A stretch of DNA of 6,762 nt from Nostoc sp. CHAB 5715 (GCF_020829685.1 NZ_JAIVFR010000358.1:1-6762), one strand, 5' to 3'; positions 1 to 6,481 are shown, numbered from the stretch's first letter. Numbers and translations are program-made. The notes: a model not told the origin generated them from the sequence alone.

Positions 1-203
1 CCAGTTCAAAGGCTCAACTTCCCAGTTCAAAGGCTCAACTTCCCAGTTCAAAGGCTCAACTTCCCAGTTCAAAGGCTCAACTTCCCAGTTCAAAGGCTCA
101 ACTTCCCAGTTCAAAGGCTCAACTTCCAAGTTCAAAGGCTCAACTTCCAAGTTCAAAGGCTCAACTTCCCAGTTCAAAGGCTCAACTTCCCAGTTCAGAG
201 GCT
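1..203. repeat. 21-bp tandem repeat array (9 full copies plus a partial)
   Basis: Copies of CCAGTTCAAAGGCTCAACTTC begin at 1, 22, 43, 64, 85, 106, 127, 148 and 169, with a partial copy from 190. The array runs off the left edge, so its true copy number is unknown. Only three substitutions are seen: C to A at 128 and 149, and A to G at 198. Because 21 is seven codons, every frame repeats as a heptapeptide, and all three forward frames are open. In the frame of the downstream kdpB (codons starting at 3, 6, 9 and so on) the unit reads SSKAQLP. In that frame the two C-to-A changes are synonymous (CCC to CCA) and the A-to-G change makes K into E. There are no spacers between copies. Confidence 0.97.
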
Positions 204-278
204 AGTAATAAATACAAGATTCCCCTTGACAGCGCTACTCCCAGTACGGTTCGGATAAGATACTTTGTCTATCGATAA
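3..278 (+). pseudogene. Possible severed N-terminal extension of kdpB (SSKAQLP repeats)
   Basis: This is a reading frame in the same phase as kdpB, open from the window edge to TAA 276-278. It encodes about nine SSKAQLP heptapeptides, then [17 protein letters not shown], then MITE sequence and a stop. If the MITE and one 10-bp direct repeat are excised, the frame continues through [16 protein letters not shown] into KdpB without a stop. The inference is that it was the N-terminal part of an ancestral KdpB, a Ser/Pro/Lys-rich and probably unstructured cytoplasmic tail. Weaknesses: the repeat is open in every forward frame anyway, only about 23 non-repeat codons support continuity, and the true start lies outside the window. 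It could instead be plain spacer between kdpA and kdpB. Confidence 0.35.
232..241. repeat. Left copy of the MITE flanking direct repeat
   Basis: GCGCTACTCC directly abuts the left terminal inverted repeat and is repeated exactly at 355-364, directly after the right terminal repeat. This is read as a target-site duplication made on insertion. Confidence 0.75.
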
Positions 279-354
279 TGCTTGTAGAGACGTTGCAATG
301 CAACGTCTTTACACACCACAACACCCCACTAATAACCTTAACCGAACCGCATTG
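242..354. mobile_element. MITE-like element, 113 bp, with 10-bp target duplication
   Basis: The left end CAGTACGGTTCGGATAAG (242-259) and the reverse complement of the right end, CAATGCGGTTCGGTTAAG (337-354), match at 15 of 18 positions. The element is flanked by a perfect 10-bp direct repeat GCGCTACTCC at 232-241 and 355-364, as expected of a target-site duplication. Its centre is a long palindrome (283-313). It carries no transposase, so it would be mobilised in trans. A duplication of about 10 bp would suit several insertion sequence families, including IS4-like elements, but the family cannot be fixed from this sequence. It ends 29 bp before the kdpB GTG and carries stop codons in the kdpB frame (276, 285, 330, 333 and 339). 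Confidence 0.8.
283..313. repeat. 15-bp-arm palindrome at the centre of the MITE
   Basis: TGTAGAGACGTTGCA (283-297) and TGCAACGTCTTTACA (299-313) are inverted copies with one mismatch (position 309) around a single base. Transcribed, it would form a strong hairpin. I recall near-identical GTAGAGACGTTGCA palindromes as scattered intergenic repeats of Nostoc-type genomes; that is knowledge, not something shown here. No T-run follows, so it is not a standard terminator. Confidence 0.85.
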
Positions 355-364
355 GCGCTACTCC
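355..364. repeat. Right copy of the MITE flanking direct repeat
   Basis: GCGCTACTCC follows the right terminal inverted repeat and is identical to 232-241. The sequence after it leads into the kdpB start 20 bp later. Confidence 0.75.
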
Positions 365-383
365 TAACTCTATTCATAAACAA

Positions 384-2480
384 GTGGCAACTAACTTCAA
401 AGCTAGACGGCCAAATCCTCGTTCTGGCGATCGCCGCCAAGCACGTAAAAAGGCCAAAACAAGTAATAAGTGGCTGTACTTAAGGGCAATGAAAAATGCT
501 TTTGTCAAGCTCAACCCTAAGTATGCAATCAAAAATCCAGTGATGTTTGTAGTTTGGGTGGCAACAATCATCATCCTATTGCTAACAATTGATCCCAACC
601 TATTTGGCCCAGCCCTCCAAAAGAAGCCGCAACTGTTCAACGGCTTGTTATCGGGGATTTTATTCTTTACAGTTTGGTTTGGCAATTTTGCTGAAGCAAT
701 TGCAGAAGGGCGGGGTAAAGCCCAAGCCGATGCATTGCGATCGACGAAATCAGAAACGATCGCCAAAAAACTTGCTGCCGACGGCACAATTACTGAAGTT
801 TCATCCACCACCCTTAAACAGGGCGATAACATCTACGTCATTGCTGGCGATATCATTCCGGCCGATGGCGAAGTAATCATGGGTGTCGCCTCAGTGGATG
901 AATCGGCAATTACTGGAGAATCCGCACCAGTATTAAAAGAATCAGGTTCCGACGTTGCCAGTTCCGTCACTGGTGGGACGCGGATTATCTCAGATGAGCT
1001 AATTATCCGCATCACTAATGACCCAGGTAAAGGCTTTATTGACCGGATGATTGCCTTAGTGGAAGGGGCAGAACGCAGCAAAACACCCAATGAAATTGCT
1101 CTGACAGTATTGCTGGCAGTTCTCAGCTTAGTCTTTTTGTTAGTCGTGGTAACTCTGCCCGCACTTGCTTACTATGTCAACAGTCCAGTTAGCGTGCCAA
1201 TTTTGATTGCCCTATTAGTAGCATTAATTCCTACAACCATTGGCGGCTTACTAAGTACCATCGGCATTGCTGGGATGGATCGAGTTGCCCAATTTAACGT
1301 CATTGCCACCTCAGGACGAGCAGTCGAAGCTTGTGGAGATGTCAACACTTTAGTTCTTGACAAAACAGGTACAATTACCCTCGGCAACCGTTTGGCGGAA
1401 GAGTTTATTCCTATTAACGGTCATTCAATGTCGGAAATTGCTAATGTTGCGTGGGTAGCTAGCGTCTTTGACAATACACCAGAAGGTAAATCCATTGTCC
1501 GACTGGCAGAAAAGTTAGGCGCACGGTTTGATTTTGACTCCACTCAGGCAGAAGCAGTCGATTTTTGTGCCAAAACACGCATGAGTGGCACTAACTTGCC
1601 TGGTGGGTATGAGGTCAGGAAGGGAGCAGTAGAAGCCATTCAAGAATTTGTCCGTTCCCGCAACGGACGCGAGACACCAGAATTGGATGCTACCTACGAA
1701 CGAGTTTCTCGCTTGGGAGGTACACCTCTAGCAGTCAGCCTAGATAACGAAATCTATGGGGTTATTTATCTTAAAGATATAGTTAAACCTGGTATCCGCG
1801 ATCGCTTTGAGCAACTGCGACGGATAGGAGTGCATACCATCATGTTAACTGGAGACAACCGGATTACAACTTCTGTCATTGCCAAAGAAGCAGGAGTTGA
1901 TGACTTCATCGCCGAAGCCACACCAGAAGACAAAATCAGCGTCATTAAGAAAGAACAAGCAGCAGGTAAACTAGTTGCCATGACAGGAGATGGGACTAAT
2001 GATGCCCCAGCATTAGCCCAAGCTAACGTCGGCGTTGCCATGAATACAGGGACGCAAGCTGCAAAAGAAGCCGCCAACATGGTAGATTTGGACTCCGATC
2101 CCACAAAACTGATCGATATCATTAGTATTGGCAAACAATTGTTGATTACTCGCGGGGCCTTGACGACATTTTCTATCGCTAATGATATTGCTAAATACTT
2201 AGCGATTATCCCAGTGATATTTGTCGCCGCTAATTTGCAAAGCTTGAATATTATGAATTTGACTAGCCCTAATTCTGCTGTTCTATCAGCACTGATTTAT
2301 AATGCTTTGATTATTCCCGCTTTGATTCCGTTGGCATTGAAGGGTGTACGGTTTAGGCCGCTAACAGCTAATCAGCTAGTGCAACGCAATATCTTAATTT
2401 ATGGCTTAGGTGGGGTGATTGCGCCATTTATCGCCATTAAGTTGATAGATTTATTGATTACAATTTTGGGCTTGGCTTAA
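384..2480 (+). CDS. kdpB: K+-transporting P-type ATPase catalytic subunit KdpB
   Basis: Catalytic subunit of the inner-membrane KdpFABC pump. It hydrolyses ATP through a phospho-aspartate intermediate to drive high-affinity K+ uptake through KdpA. It has 698 residues against 682 in E. coli. Visible motifs: TM1 about 52-69, TM2 about 86-107, the actuator loop TGES at 177-180, P283 in TM4, the phosphorylation site DKTGT at 326-330 (D326), the hinge TGDGTND at 534-540, and the TM5 charge pair D601/K604. These match E. coli S162, P264, D307, D583 and K586 with an offset of 18-19. S180 corresponds to the serine whose phosphorylation inhibits the E. coli pump. GTG 384 is chosen because an in-frame stop lies at 339-341 and no ATG or TTG intervenes, but no convincing Shine-Dalgarno precedes it. 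The ATG at 489, just after AAGGG, is an alternative that still keeps TM1. The first 30 residues are strongly basic and longer than in E. coli. kdpA should lie upstream, outside the window. Confidence 0.97.
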   Translation: MATNFKARRPNPRSGDRRQARKKAKTSNKWLYLRAMKNAFVKLNPKYAIKNPVMFVVWVATIIILLLTIDPNLFGPALQKKPQLFNGLLSGILFFTVWFGNFAEAIAEGRGKAQADALRSTKSETIAKKLAADGTITEVSSTTLKQGDNIYVIAGDIIPADGEVIMGVASVDESAITGESAPVLKESGSDVASSVTGGTRIISDELIIRITNDPGKGFIDRMIALVEGAERSKTPNEIALTVLLAVLSLVFLLVVVTLPALAYYVNSPVSVPILIALLVALIPTTIGGLLSTIGIAGMDRVAQFNVIATSGRAVEACGDVNTLVLDKTGTITLGNRLAEEFIPINGHSMSEIANVAWVASVFDNTPEGKSIVRLAEKLGARFDFDSTQAEAVDFCAKTRMSGTNLPGGYEVRKGAVEAIQEFVRSRNGRETPELDATYERVSRLGGTPLAVSLDNEIYGVIYLKDIVKPGIRDRFEQLRRIGVHTIMLTGDNRITTSVIAKEAGVDDFIAEATPEDKISVIKKEQAAGKLVAMTGDGTNDAPALAQANVGVAMNTGTQAAKEAANMVDLDSDPTKLIDIISIGKQLLITRGALTTFSIANDIAKYLAIIPVIFVAANLQSLNIMNLTSPNSAVLSALIYNALIIPALIPLALKGVRFRPLTANQLVQRNILIYGLGGVIAPFIAIKLIDLLITILGLA
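426..435. repeat. HIP1 sites (first of six in the window)
   Basis: GGCGATCGCC at 426-435 contains the HIP1 octamer GCGATCGC, a palindrome greatly over-represented in many cyanobacterial genomes. Further copies start at 1798 (kdpB) and at 4076, 4476, 4743 and 4802 (kdpD). All six lie in coding sequence. They support cyanobacterial origin of the genes and suggest they are long resident rather than recently imported. Confidence 0.9.
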
Positions 2481-2505
2481 AGACAATGAGAAGGAGTCAG
2501 AAGAC

Positions 2506-2769
2506 AGAATTCAGAATTCAGAATACCCCAGCAGTCAAGTCAGGGGTAACAGTCACGGAAAGAATTTTTTCTTCTCCACGATAGCGACACGGAGAGCGAG
2601 TCTTCTCCCAAGGGGAGCCACTGCGGTCTTGGGGTAACGCCTAAGTGGAGCAAGTGGCGTGAGACGATGCCGCGCAACGAGCGTCTTAAAATCGCTTGCT
2701 CTAAACCTCCCTTGGACATCCAGGAGCTACAAATCCATGCTGGATTCTGGCTCCTGAATTCTGAATTCT
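2506..2769. repeat. Composite hairpin-rich interspersed repeat filling the kdpB-kdpC spacer
   Basis: This 264-bp segment is bounded by a perfect 16-bp inverted repeat, AGAATTCAGAATTCAG (2506-2521) and its complement (2754-2769). Inside are several stem-loops: TCTCC/GGAGA (2574-2594), CTCCC/GGGAG (2605-2617), GCCACT/AGTGGC (2617-2658), AGACG/CGTCT (2662-2686), and a nested AGGAGC/GCTCCT stem around AATCCA/TGGATT (2722-2755). GAATTCAGAATTCAG and GGAGCCACTGCG...GCAAGTGGCGT are familiar to me as dispersed Nostoc intergenic repeats. The rest of the 333-bp spacer (2481-2813) holds no convincing gene. The two short ATG frames (2486, 32 codons; 2674, 39 codons) encode hydrophilic, repeat-derived peptides, not a KdpF-like membrane peptide. 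Confidence 0.75.
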
Positions 2770-2813
2770 TCTTCAGTAAAAAATAAAATATTAGCAGCAA
2801 TTGGAAAAATATT

Positions 2814-3416
2814 ATGGCTATTATTCGAGAAACTATCAGAGCAATTTTCATAACTCTAATGCTTTGGTTATTGACTGCAATCATCTATCCTCTGATAATC
2901 CTTGTAGTGGGTCAAGTTCTTTTGCCCTACCAAGCTAATGGCAGCATTATGCGGAATCTAAATAATGAACCAATTGGTTCAGCTTTGATTGGTCAAGTGT
3001 TCACATCTGAGCGATATTTCCATTCTCGTCCCAGTACTGTTAGATATAGCCAAGGCAAAAAAGCCAAGCCAACTGGCATATCTGGAGCCAGCAATCTCGC
3101 TGCTAGCAATCCAGAACTACTCAACCGGATTCTAGAAGAGGCAAATCAATTGCGAGACGAAAATCTTCAACCGATCGCTGATATAATTTATACTTCTGGT
3201 TCTGGGTTAGATCCGCATATTTCATTGAGAGCAGCACGGCAACAATTGACGCGGGTTGCTAGTGCGCGGGGAGTAAAAGAAGATGAGATCCTACGTTTAA
3301 TTAATAGGTATACTGATGGGAGATTTTTATGGATTTTTGGCGAGCCAGGAGTAAATGTTCTCAGATTGAATTATGCTCTTGACGTGCAAGATTTTTCTCG
3401 TCAGCCAAATCAGTAA
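2814..3416 (+). CDS. kdpC: K+-transporting ATPase subunit KdpC
   Basis: KdpC is the single-span accessory subunit of KdpFABC, thought to act as a catalytic chaperone that raises ATP affinity of KdpB and stabilises the complex. It has 200 residues, close to the 190 of E. coli. One N-terminal membrane segment lies at about 12-37, followed by a periplasmic domain. Family signatures in order: YFHSRPS (68-74, E. coli YFWGRPS), SGASNLAASNP (90-100), TSGSGLDPHIS (127-137) and FGEPGVNVLRLNYALD (175-190). The ATG has a weak GGAAA eight to ten bases upstream (2803-2807). It follows kdpB after 333 bp of repeat DNA, an unusually wide gap for subunits of one complex. It probably still belongs to the kdp transcription unit, though the spacer hairpins might lower downstream expression or give mRNA processing sites. 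Confidence 0.96.
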   Translation: MAIIRETIRAIFITLMLWLLTAIIYPLIILVVGQVLLPYQANGSIMRNLNNEPIGSALIGQVFTSERYFHSRPSTVRYSQGKKAKPTGISGASNLAASNPELLNRILEEANQLRDENLQPIADIIYTSGSGLDPHISLRAARQQLTRVASARGVKEDEILRLINRYTDGRFLWIFGEPGVNVLRLNYALDVQDFSRQPNQ

Positions 3417-3421
3417 ATGGG

Positions 3422-3502
3422 CATTTGTCATTTGTCATTTGTCATTTGTCATTTGTCATTTGTCATTTGTCATTTGTCATTTGTCATTTGTCATTTGTCA
3501 TT
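3422..3502. repeat. Heptanucleotide tandem repeat, 11 copies of CATTTGT
   Basis: Eleven perfect CATTTGT units (3422-3498) plus a partial CATT begin five bases after the kdpC stop. This is the STRR class of short tandem repeats known from heterocyst-forming cyanobacteria. Because 7 is not a multiple of 3, all frames give the same cyclic peptide, so the open frames across it (3373-3607) are artefacts. Copy number probably varies between strains by slippage. Confidence 0.97.
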
Positions 3503-3593
3503 GGGCATGGATTATTCTCCTTGTCCCCTCATCTCCCCCAATCCCCAGGGCTATTTCGTTCTAAACATAAACCGCCCAGAACTAAAGTTCACA

Positions 3594-3631
3594 GGCTTTT
3601 AGCTTAAGTCCACTAAAGTGGACTAAAAGCC
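3594..3631. repeat. Hairpin 1 of the kdpC-kdpD spacer repeat
   Basis: The inner arms AGTCCACT (3607-3614) and AGTGGACT (3617-3624) are perfect complements with a 2-nt gap. The outer arms GGCTTTTA (3594-3601) and TAAAAGCC (3624-3631) extend the stem past a 5-nt bulge. It resembles the hairpin clusters dispersed through Nostoc genomes. No T-run follows, so intrinsic termination is unlikely. Confidence 0.7.
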
Positions 3632-3639
3632 GTTCTTAG

Positions 3640-3653
3640 TCGTCTTTAGACGA
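3640..3653. repeat. Hairpin 2 of the kdpC-kdpD spacer repeat
   Basis: TCGTCT (3640-3645) and AGACGA (3648-3653) are complementary around TT. It lies nine bases after hairpin 1 and thirteen before hairpin 3, so the three appear to form one composite element. Confidence 0.6.
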
Positions 3654-3666
3654 ATGAATGCTATTA

Positions 3667-3688
3667 GCCTCAGAATTTATTCTGAGGC
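3667..3688. repeat. Hairpin 3: perfect 10-bp stem in the kdpC-kdpD spacer
   Basis: GCCTCAGAAT (3667-3676) and ATTCTGAGGC (3679-3688) pair perfectly around TT. It is followed by GGGCTAG, not a T-run. This is the strongest stem between kdpC and kdpD. It could act in mRNA stabilisation or processing, or simply be part of a dispersed repeat (the TTAGCCTCxGAATTTATTCxGAGGCGGG form is common in Nostoc, from memory). Confidence 0.75.
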
Positions 3689-3725
3689 GGGCTAGATGAG
3701 AATGAAATAGCCCTGCCCAATCCCT

Positions 3726-3752
3726 ACTCCCCACTCCCCACTCCCCACTCCC
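3726..3752. repeat. Heptanucleotide tandem repeat ACTCCCC (3 copies plus partial)
   Basis: Units lie at 3726-3732, 3733-3739 and 3740-3746, with a partial at 3747-3752. It is a second STRR-type array and ends nine bases before the kdpD ATG, where a ribosome binding site would normally sit. It is pyrimidine-rich and contains no Shine-Dalgarno sequence. Confidence 0.9.
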
Positions 3753-3761
3753 TATTTTAAA

Positions 3762-4916
3762 ATGTCAGATAATAGTAAGACTGGTTCAGCTGGCACTCCT
3801 TTAAATTCTGGAAGTTACTCGCTTTATCCAAGACGACGACGGGGCAAGCATAAAATATTTATTGGCATGGCTCCAGGAGTAGGCAAAACTTACCGGATGC
3901 TGGAAGAGGGACACGCGCTTAAACATGAAGGGCTTGATGTCGTTGTTGGGCTTTTAGAAACCCACGGACGCAAGGAGACAGCTGAGAAAGCAGAAGGACT
4001 GGAGATTGTACCCCGCAAACAATATCCTCGCGGTAAATTGACGCTGACGGATATGGATACAGATGCGATTTTAAAGCGATCGCCCCAATTAGTCTTAATC
4101 GATGAACTTGCCCATACCAATGTCCCTGGTTCCCCACGCGAAAAACGCTACGAAGATGTAGAAGTAGTTTTAGCAGCAGGTATTGATGTCTACTCCACGA
4201 TGAATGTCCAACATTTGGAAAGTCTCAATGACTTAGTAGCCAGAATTACTGGGGTGGTAGTCCGTGAGCGTGTTGCTGATAGGATTCTGGATGACGCAGA
4301 TGAAATAGTAGTAGTAGATGTCACACCGGAAACCCTGCAAGAAAGGTTATTAGAAGGCAAAATTTACGCACCAGAAAAAATCCAACAATCCCTTGAGAAT
4401 TTTTTCCAACGCCGTAACCTGATTGCTTTGCGGGAATTGGCTTTGCGCGAAGTAGCAGACAACGTAGAAGGAAATGCGATCGCTACTACCCCCAATGGGC
4501 AATTTTGTAATATTCACGAGCGGGTTTTGGTGTGCATATCCACCTATCCCAACTCAGTGCAGCTGTTACGCCGGGGTGCGAGGCTAGCTAACTACATGAA
4601 CGCGCCACTTTATAGCTTGTTTGTCGCCGATCCAGAACGCTTCCTCACCAAGGAGGAAAGCTTACACATCTACACTTGTGAAAAACTCTGTAAAGAATTT
4701 GAAGGTACTTTTATTCGTGTTACCAACAGTAACGTAGCTAATGCGATCGCTGAAGTTGCCGAGAAATATCGGATTACCCAAATTGTAATCGGAGAGAGTC
4801 AGCGATCGCGCTGGCAAATGCTCCTCAAAGGATCTTTGACGCAAAAATTAGTCCGCTTGCTCAAAAATATAGATTTGCATATCATTGCCAGCGAAAAAAT
4901 GGTTTCACCCAAATAG
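3762..4916 (+). CDS. kdpD: Short KdpD: KdpD ATP-binding domain plus universal stress domain, no kinase
   Basis: Homologue of the cytoplasmic N-terminal part of the K+ sensor kinase KdpD, 384 residues against 894 in E. coli. The KdpD domain spans about 28-235, with Walker A GMAPGVGKT at 35-43, a Walker B-like LVLIDE at 110-115 (D114) followed by LAHTN, and TMNVQHLESLND at 146-157. A universal stress protein fold follows at about 253-377, with VLVCIS at 255-260 and VIGES at 342-346. It lacks the four membrane spans, GAF region, H-box and ATPase domain, so it cannot phosphorylate a regulator itself. It ends cleanly after the stress domain. An atypical short KdpD of this kind is known from the kdp operon of Anabaena L-31, so this is the lineage form and not a fresh truncation. 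It probably senses ATP or ionic conditions in the cytosol and may act on an unlinked kinase. The start is bounded by an in-frame stop at 3708-3710; no Shine-Dalgarno is visible. No kdpE follows. Confidence 0.93.
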   Translation: MSDNSKTGSAGTPLNSGSYSLYPRRRRGKHKIFIGMAPGVGKTYRMLEEGHALKHEGLDVVVGLLETHGRKETAEKAEGLEIVPRKQYPRGKLTLTDMDTDAILKRSPQLVLIDELAHTNVPGSPREKRYEDVEVVLAAGIDVYSTMNVQHLESLNDLVARITGVVVRERVADRILDDADEIVVVDVTPETLQERLLEGKIYAPEKIQQSLENFFQRRNLIALRELALREVADNVEGNAIATTPNGQFCNIHERVLVCISTYPNSVQLLRRGARLANYMNAPLYSLFVADPERFLTKEESLHIYTCEKLCKEFEGTFIRVTNSNVANAIAEVAEKYRITQIVIGESQRSRWQMLLKGSLTQKLVRLLKNIDLHIIASEKMVSPK

Positions 4917-4920
4917 GGGA

Positions 4921-6417
4921 TCAAATTTCCCCAAAAACCTCACAAGTAAAGCTTCCATGCAAACCATAGGGGATATGATGCCTGAGATGTAGGCGAGCAA
5001 TTACTCCTTTAGAGAAATCACTAGCATCCAAAATTACCAAATCTGAACGGTGATGGGCAGCATCATAAACCAAAGCTAATACCCAACCATCATCTTCCTT
5101 AAGAGAACCTGGGCGCGGGATAAAAATCGGTTCACCGACAAAACCACGCGGTGCAGCACTCCAAATTTGTCTTTCAAGAGACTCTAAATCAATTTTCAAC
5201 AATGCTTGTAAGGGAGCATTACCAGTTTCTGCATGAGCCGCACCTATATATAGATATCGATAAGAGCGTCCCACATTCGCCGGATGTATACTGGGAAATT
5301 CACAACATCGGCTCTCAATCAATTCCCGCCGGACTACCCCATTCTTTAGATTCAGATAAAATCGCCAAAGTTGCCCAGGTGAAAGCGCCTCAAAATCAAC
5401 TTGTCGAAAATCGCTTTCGGGTTCCACTTCTGGTAAATCTTGGTAACAAATGGAGTCAATTAAAATTTCCTCTCCTACCTCAAAAGCATTAACATGGTGG
5501 AAGACAAAACCAGAGTGAGTTTCCAGAAATTTTATCTCGAGTTGCCCTTCTTTGGGGAAGCGGGGAATAATTATAATTTGAGTTGGCTGATTTGGCTGAA
5601 ATTTGATACATTCTCCCGCCGCACGTATTCCCAAGGCGAAAGGTATGGGATTAAAGATGACAGGATTTTGAAAGAAGATGCAGTAATTGGGAGTAATGAC
5701 AAAATCGTGAATGAAACAGAAACCTGGAATACTATGAGCGTGCTGTCTGATAATTTCACCTGCTGGGTTTAGCTCGAAAATAGTAATTGTGGCAGATAAT
5801 CCCGGCTTAATCGAGAAGTTTACCAAACAAGGTGCGCCTCCATCTTGGTAACAATTGTTTTCCACGCGGGGATGTGCAGCGAAAGCTTCACCTGGTGACA
5901 AAGCACCATTAAAATATTCATTTCCCAGCGTTTCAAGAGTATAAGGATCGAGGCGATATGCTTCAGCCGCTTCCCAGAGTGCTAGCAGTTTACCACCCCA
6001 ATAGATAACATTTGTATTGGCGATATTTTTGAGTTTGAAGTCGAAGATATTAGCTAACCAACCGCCAGGTTTTTGAGTCCCAAAAATACCGCGATAGAGG
6101 ATTTTTCCCGCCTTTTGCTCTGCCAAATAGCCAGTTGTGCGGACAAAGCGGTTGCGAAAATGAGCGCGACCGTTCGTAAAGGTAATTTTGCTAATCATCC
6201 CATCCCCATCAAACGGGTGATGAAGAGGTTGCCCATTCACATCCAGCAAACCGGGGCCATTTCTAAACAGCGTACCTTGTAGTTCTCTGGGAATTTGCCC
6301 TTCTATATCATCAATCCAATAATCAAACTCTTGGGTGAGAGATTGATATCCTCCTTGCCAGTCTGCACGGGTGTAGGATTTTTCTGTAACTAGGCTTTCT
6401 TGACTTTTCAAATGCAT
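4921..6417 (-). CDS. Carotenoid oxygenase, apocarotenoid-15,15'-oxygenase type
   Basis: Non-haem iron oxygenase of the RPE65/carotenoid cleavage family, 498 residues. The closest relative I recognise is Synechocystis ACO (490 residues), which cleaves the 15,15' double bond of apocarotenals to give retinal. The four iron-binding histidines are present: H182 (AAHPRVE), H237 (FIHDF), H307 (VFHHVNAF) and H487 (YGLHGSF). The second-shell glutamates are E149 (ALWEA), E373 (CCEFPSIHP) and E429 (GFVGEPIFIPR). Their spacing matches the Synechocystis set (E150, E370, E426). Other shared stretches are GTLFRNGPGL, HPFDGDGM and KNIANTN. There is no signal peptide; the protein is probably cytoplasmic or loosely membrane-bound. 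The ATG at 6417-6415 starts a normal-length protein, since the next Met is residue 74; AAGAAAG upstream is at best a weak ribosome site. Substrate choice (apocarotenals or longer carotenoids) cannot be read from sequence. It converges on kdpD with 4 bp between stops. Confidence 0.95.
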   Translation of the reverse strand: MHLKSQESLVTEKSYTRADWQGGYQSLTQEFDYWIDDIEGQIPRELQGTLFRNGPGLLDVNGQPLHHPFDGDGMISKITFTNGRAHFRNRFVRTTGYLAEQKAGKILYRGIFGTQKPGGWLANIFDFKLKNIANTNVIYWGGKLLALWEAAEAYRLDPYTLETLGNEYFNGALSPGEAFAAHPRVENNCYQDGGAPCLVNFSIKPGLSATITIFELNPAGEIIRQHAHSIPGFCFIHDFVITPNYCIFFQNPVIFNPIPFALGIRAAGECIKFQPNQPTQIIIIPRFPKEGQLEIKFLETHSGFVFHHVNAFEVGEEILIDSICYQDLPEVEPESDFRQVDFEALSPGQLWRFYLNLKNGVVRRELIESRCCEFPSIHPANVGRSYRYLYIGAAHAETGNAPLQALLKIDLESLERQIWSAAPRGFVGEPIFIPRPGSLKEDDGWVLALVYDAAHHRSDLVILDASDFSKGVIARLHLRHHIPYGLHGSFTCEVFGEI

Positions 6418-6451
6418 ATACTTTGTTCTTTCTTGTTATCTTGGACGAAAA

Positions 6452-6481
6452 TATGTAGCCGCTCAAAATAATTTTTTGCAA
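6452..6481 (-). promoter_or_regulatory. Possible promoter of the carotenoid oxygenase gene
   Basis: On the minus strand TTGCAA (6481-6476) is followed after 18 bases by TACATA (6457-6452), about 34 bases before the ATG. The spacing is reasonable, but the -10 match is poor and the region is AT-rich, so it may be chance. Confidence 0.22.

Noticed and set aside
1..203. CRISPR array
   Set aside because: The 21-bp units are directly contiguous with no spacers; this is a plain tandem repeat.
226..261. sigma70-type promoter (TTGACA 226-231 with TAAGAT 256-261)
   Set aside because: The spacing is 24 bp, too long, and no better -10 hexamer lies at 16-18 bp.
265..483. Plus-strand 72-codon frame spanning the MITE and the kdpB start
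   Set aside because: It overlaps kdpB out of frame, begins inside the MITE, and shows no domain-like features.
2540..2884. Minus-strand 114-codon open frame across the kdpB-kdpC spacer
   Set aside because: Its N-terminal half is the antisense of the kdpC start and the rest is interspersed repeat; no protein family resemblance.
3373..3607. Short frames rich in CHLSFVI repeats
   Set aside because: They are translations of the CATTTGT heptamer array, open in every frame.
3667..3688. Intrinsic terminator after kdpC
   Set aside because: The 10-bp stem is strong, but it is followed by GGGCTAG and not by a T-run.
4916..4932. Bidirectional intrinsic terminator between kdpD and the carotenoid oxygenase gene
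   Set aside because: The stem is only 5 bp with a 7-nt loop, and no T-run follows on either strand.
5151..5772. Plus-strand frames of 113 and 92 codons
   Set aside because: They are antisense shadows of the carotenoid oxygenase gene, whose metal ligands and family spacing are intact.
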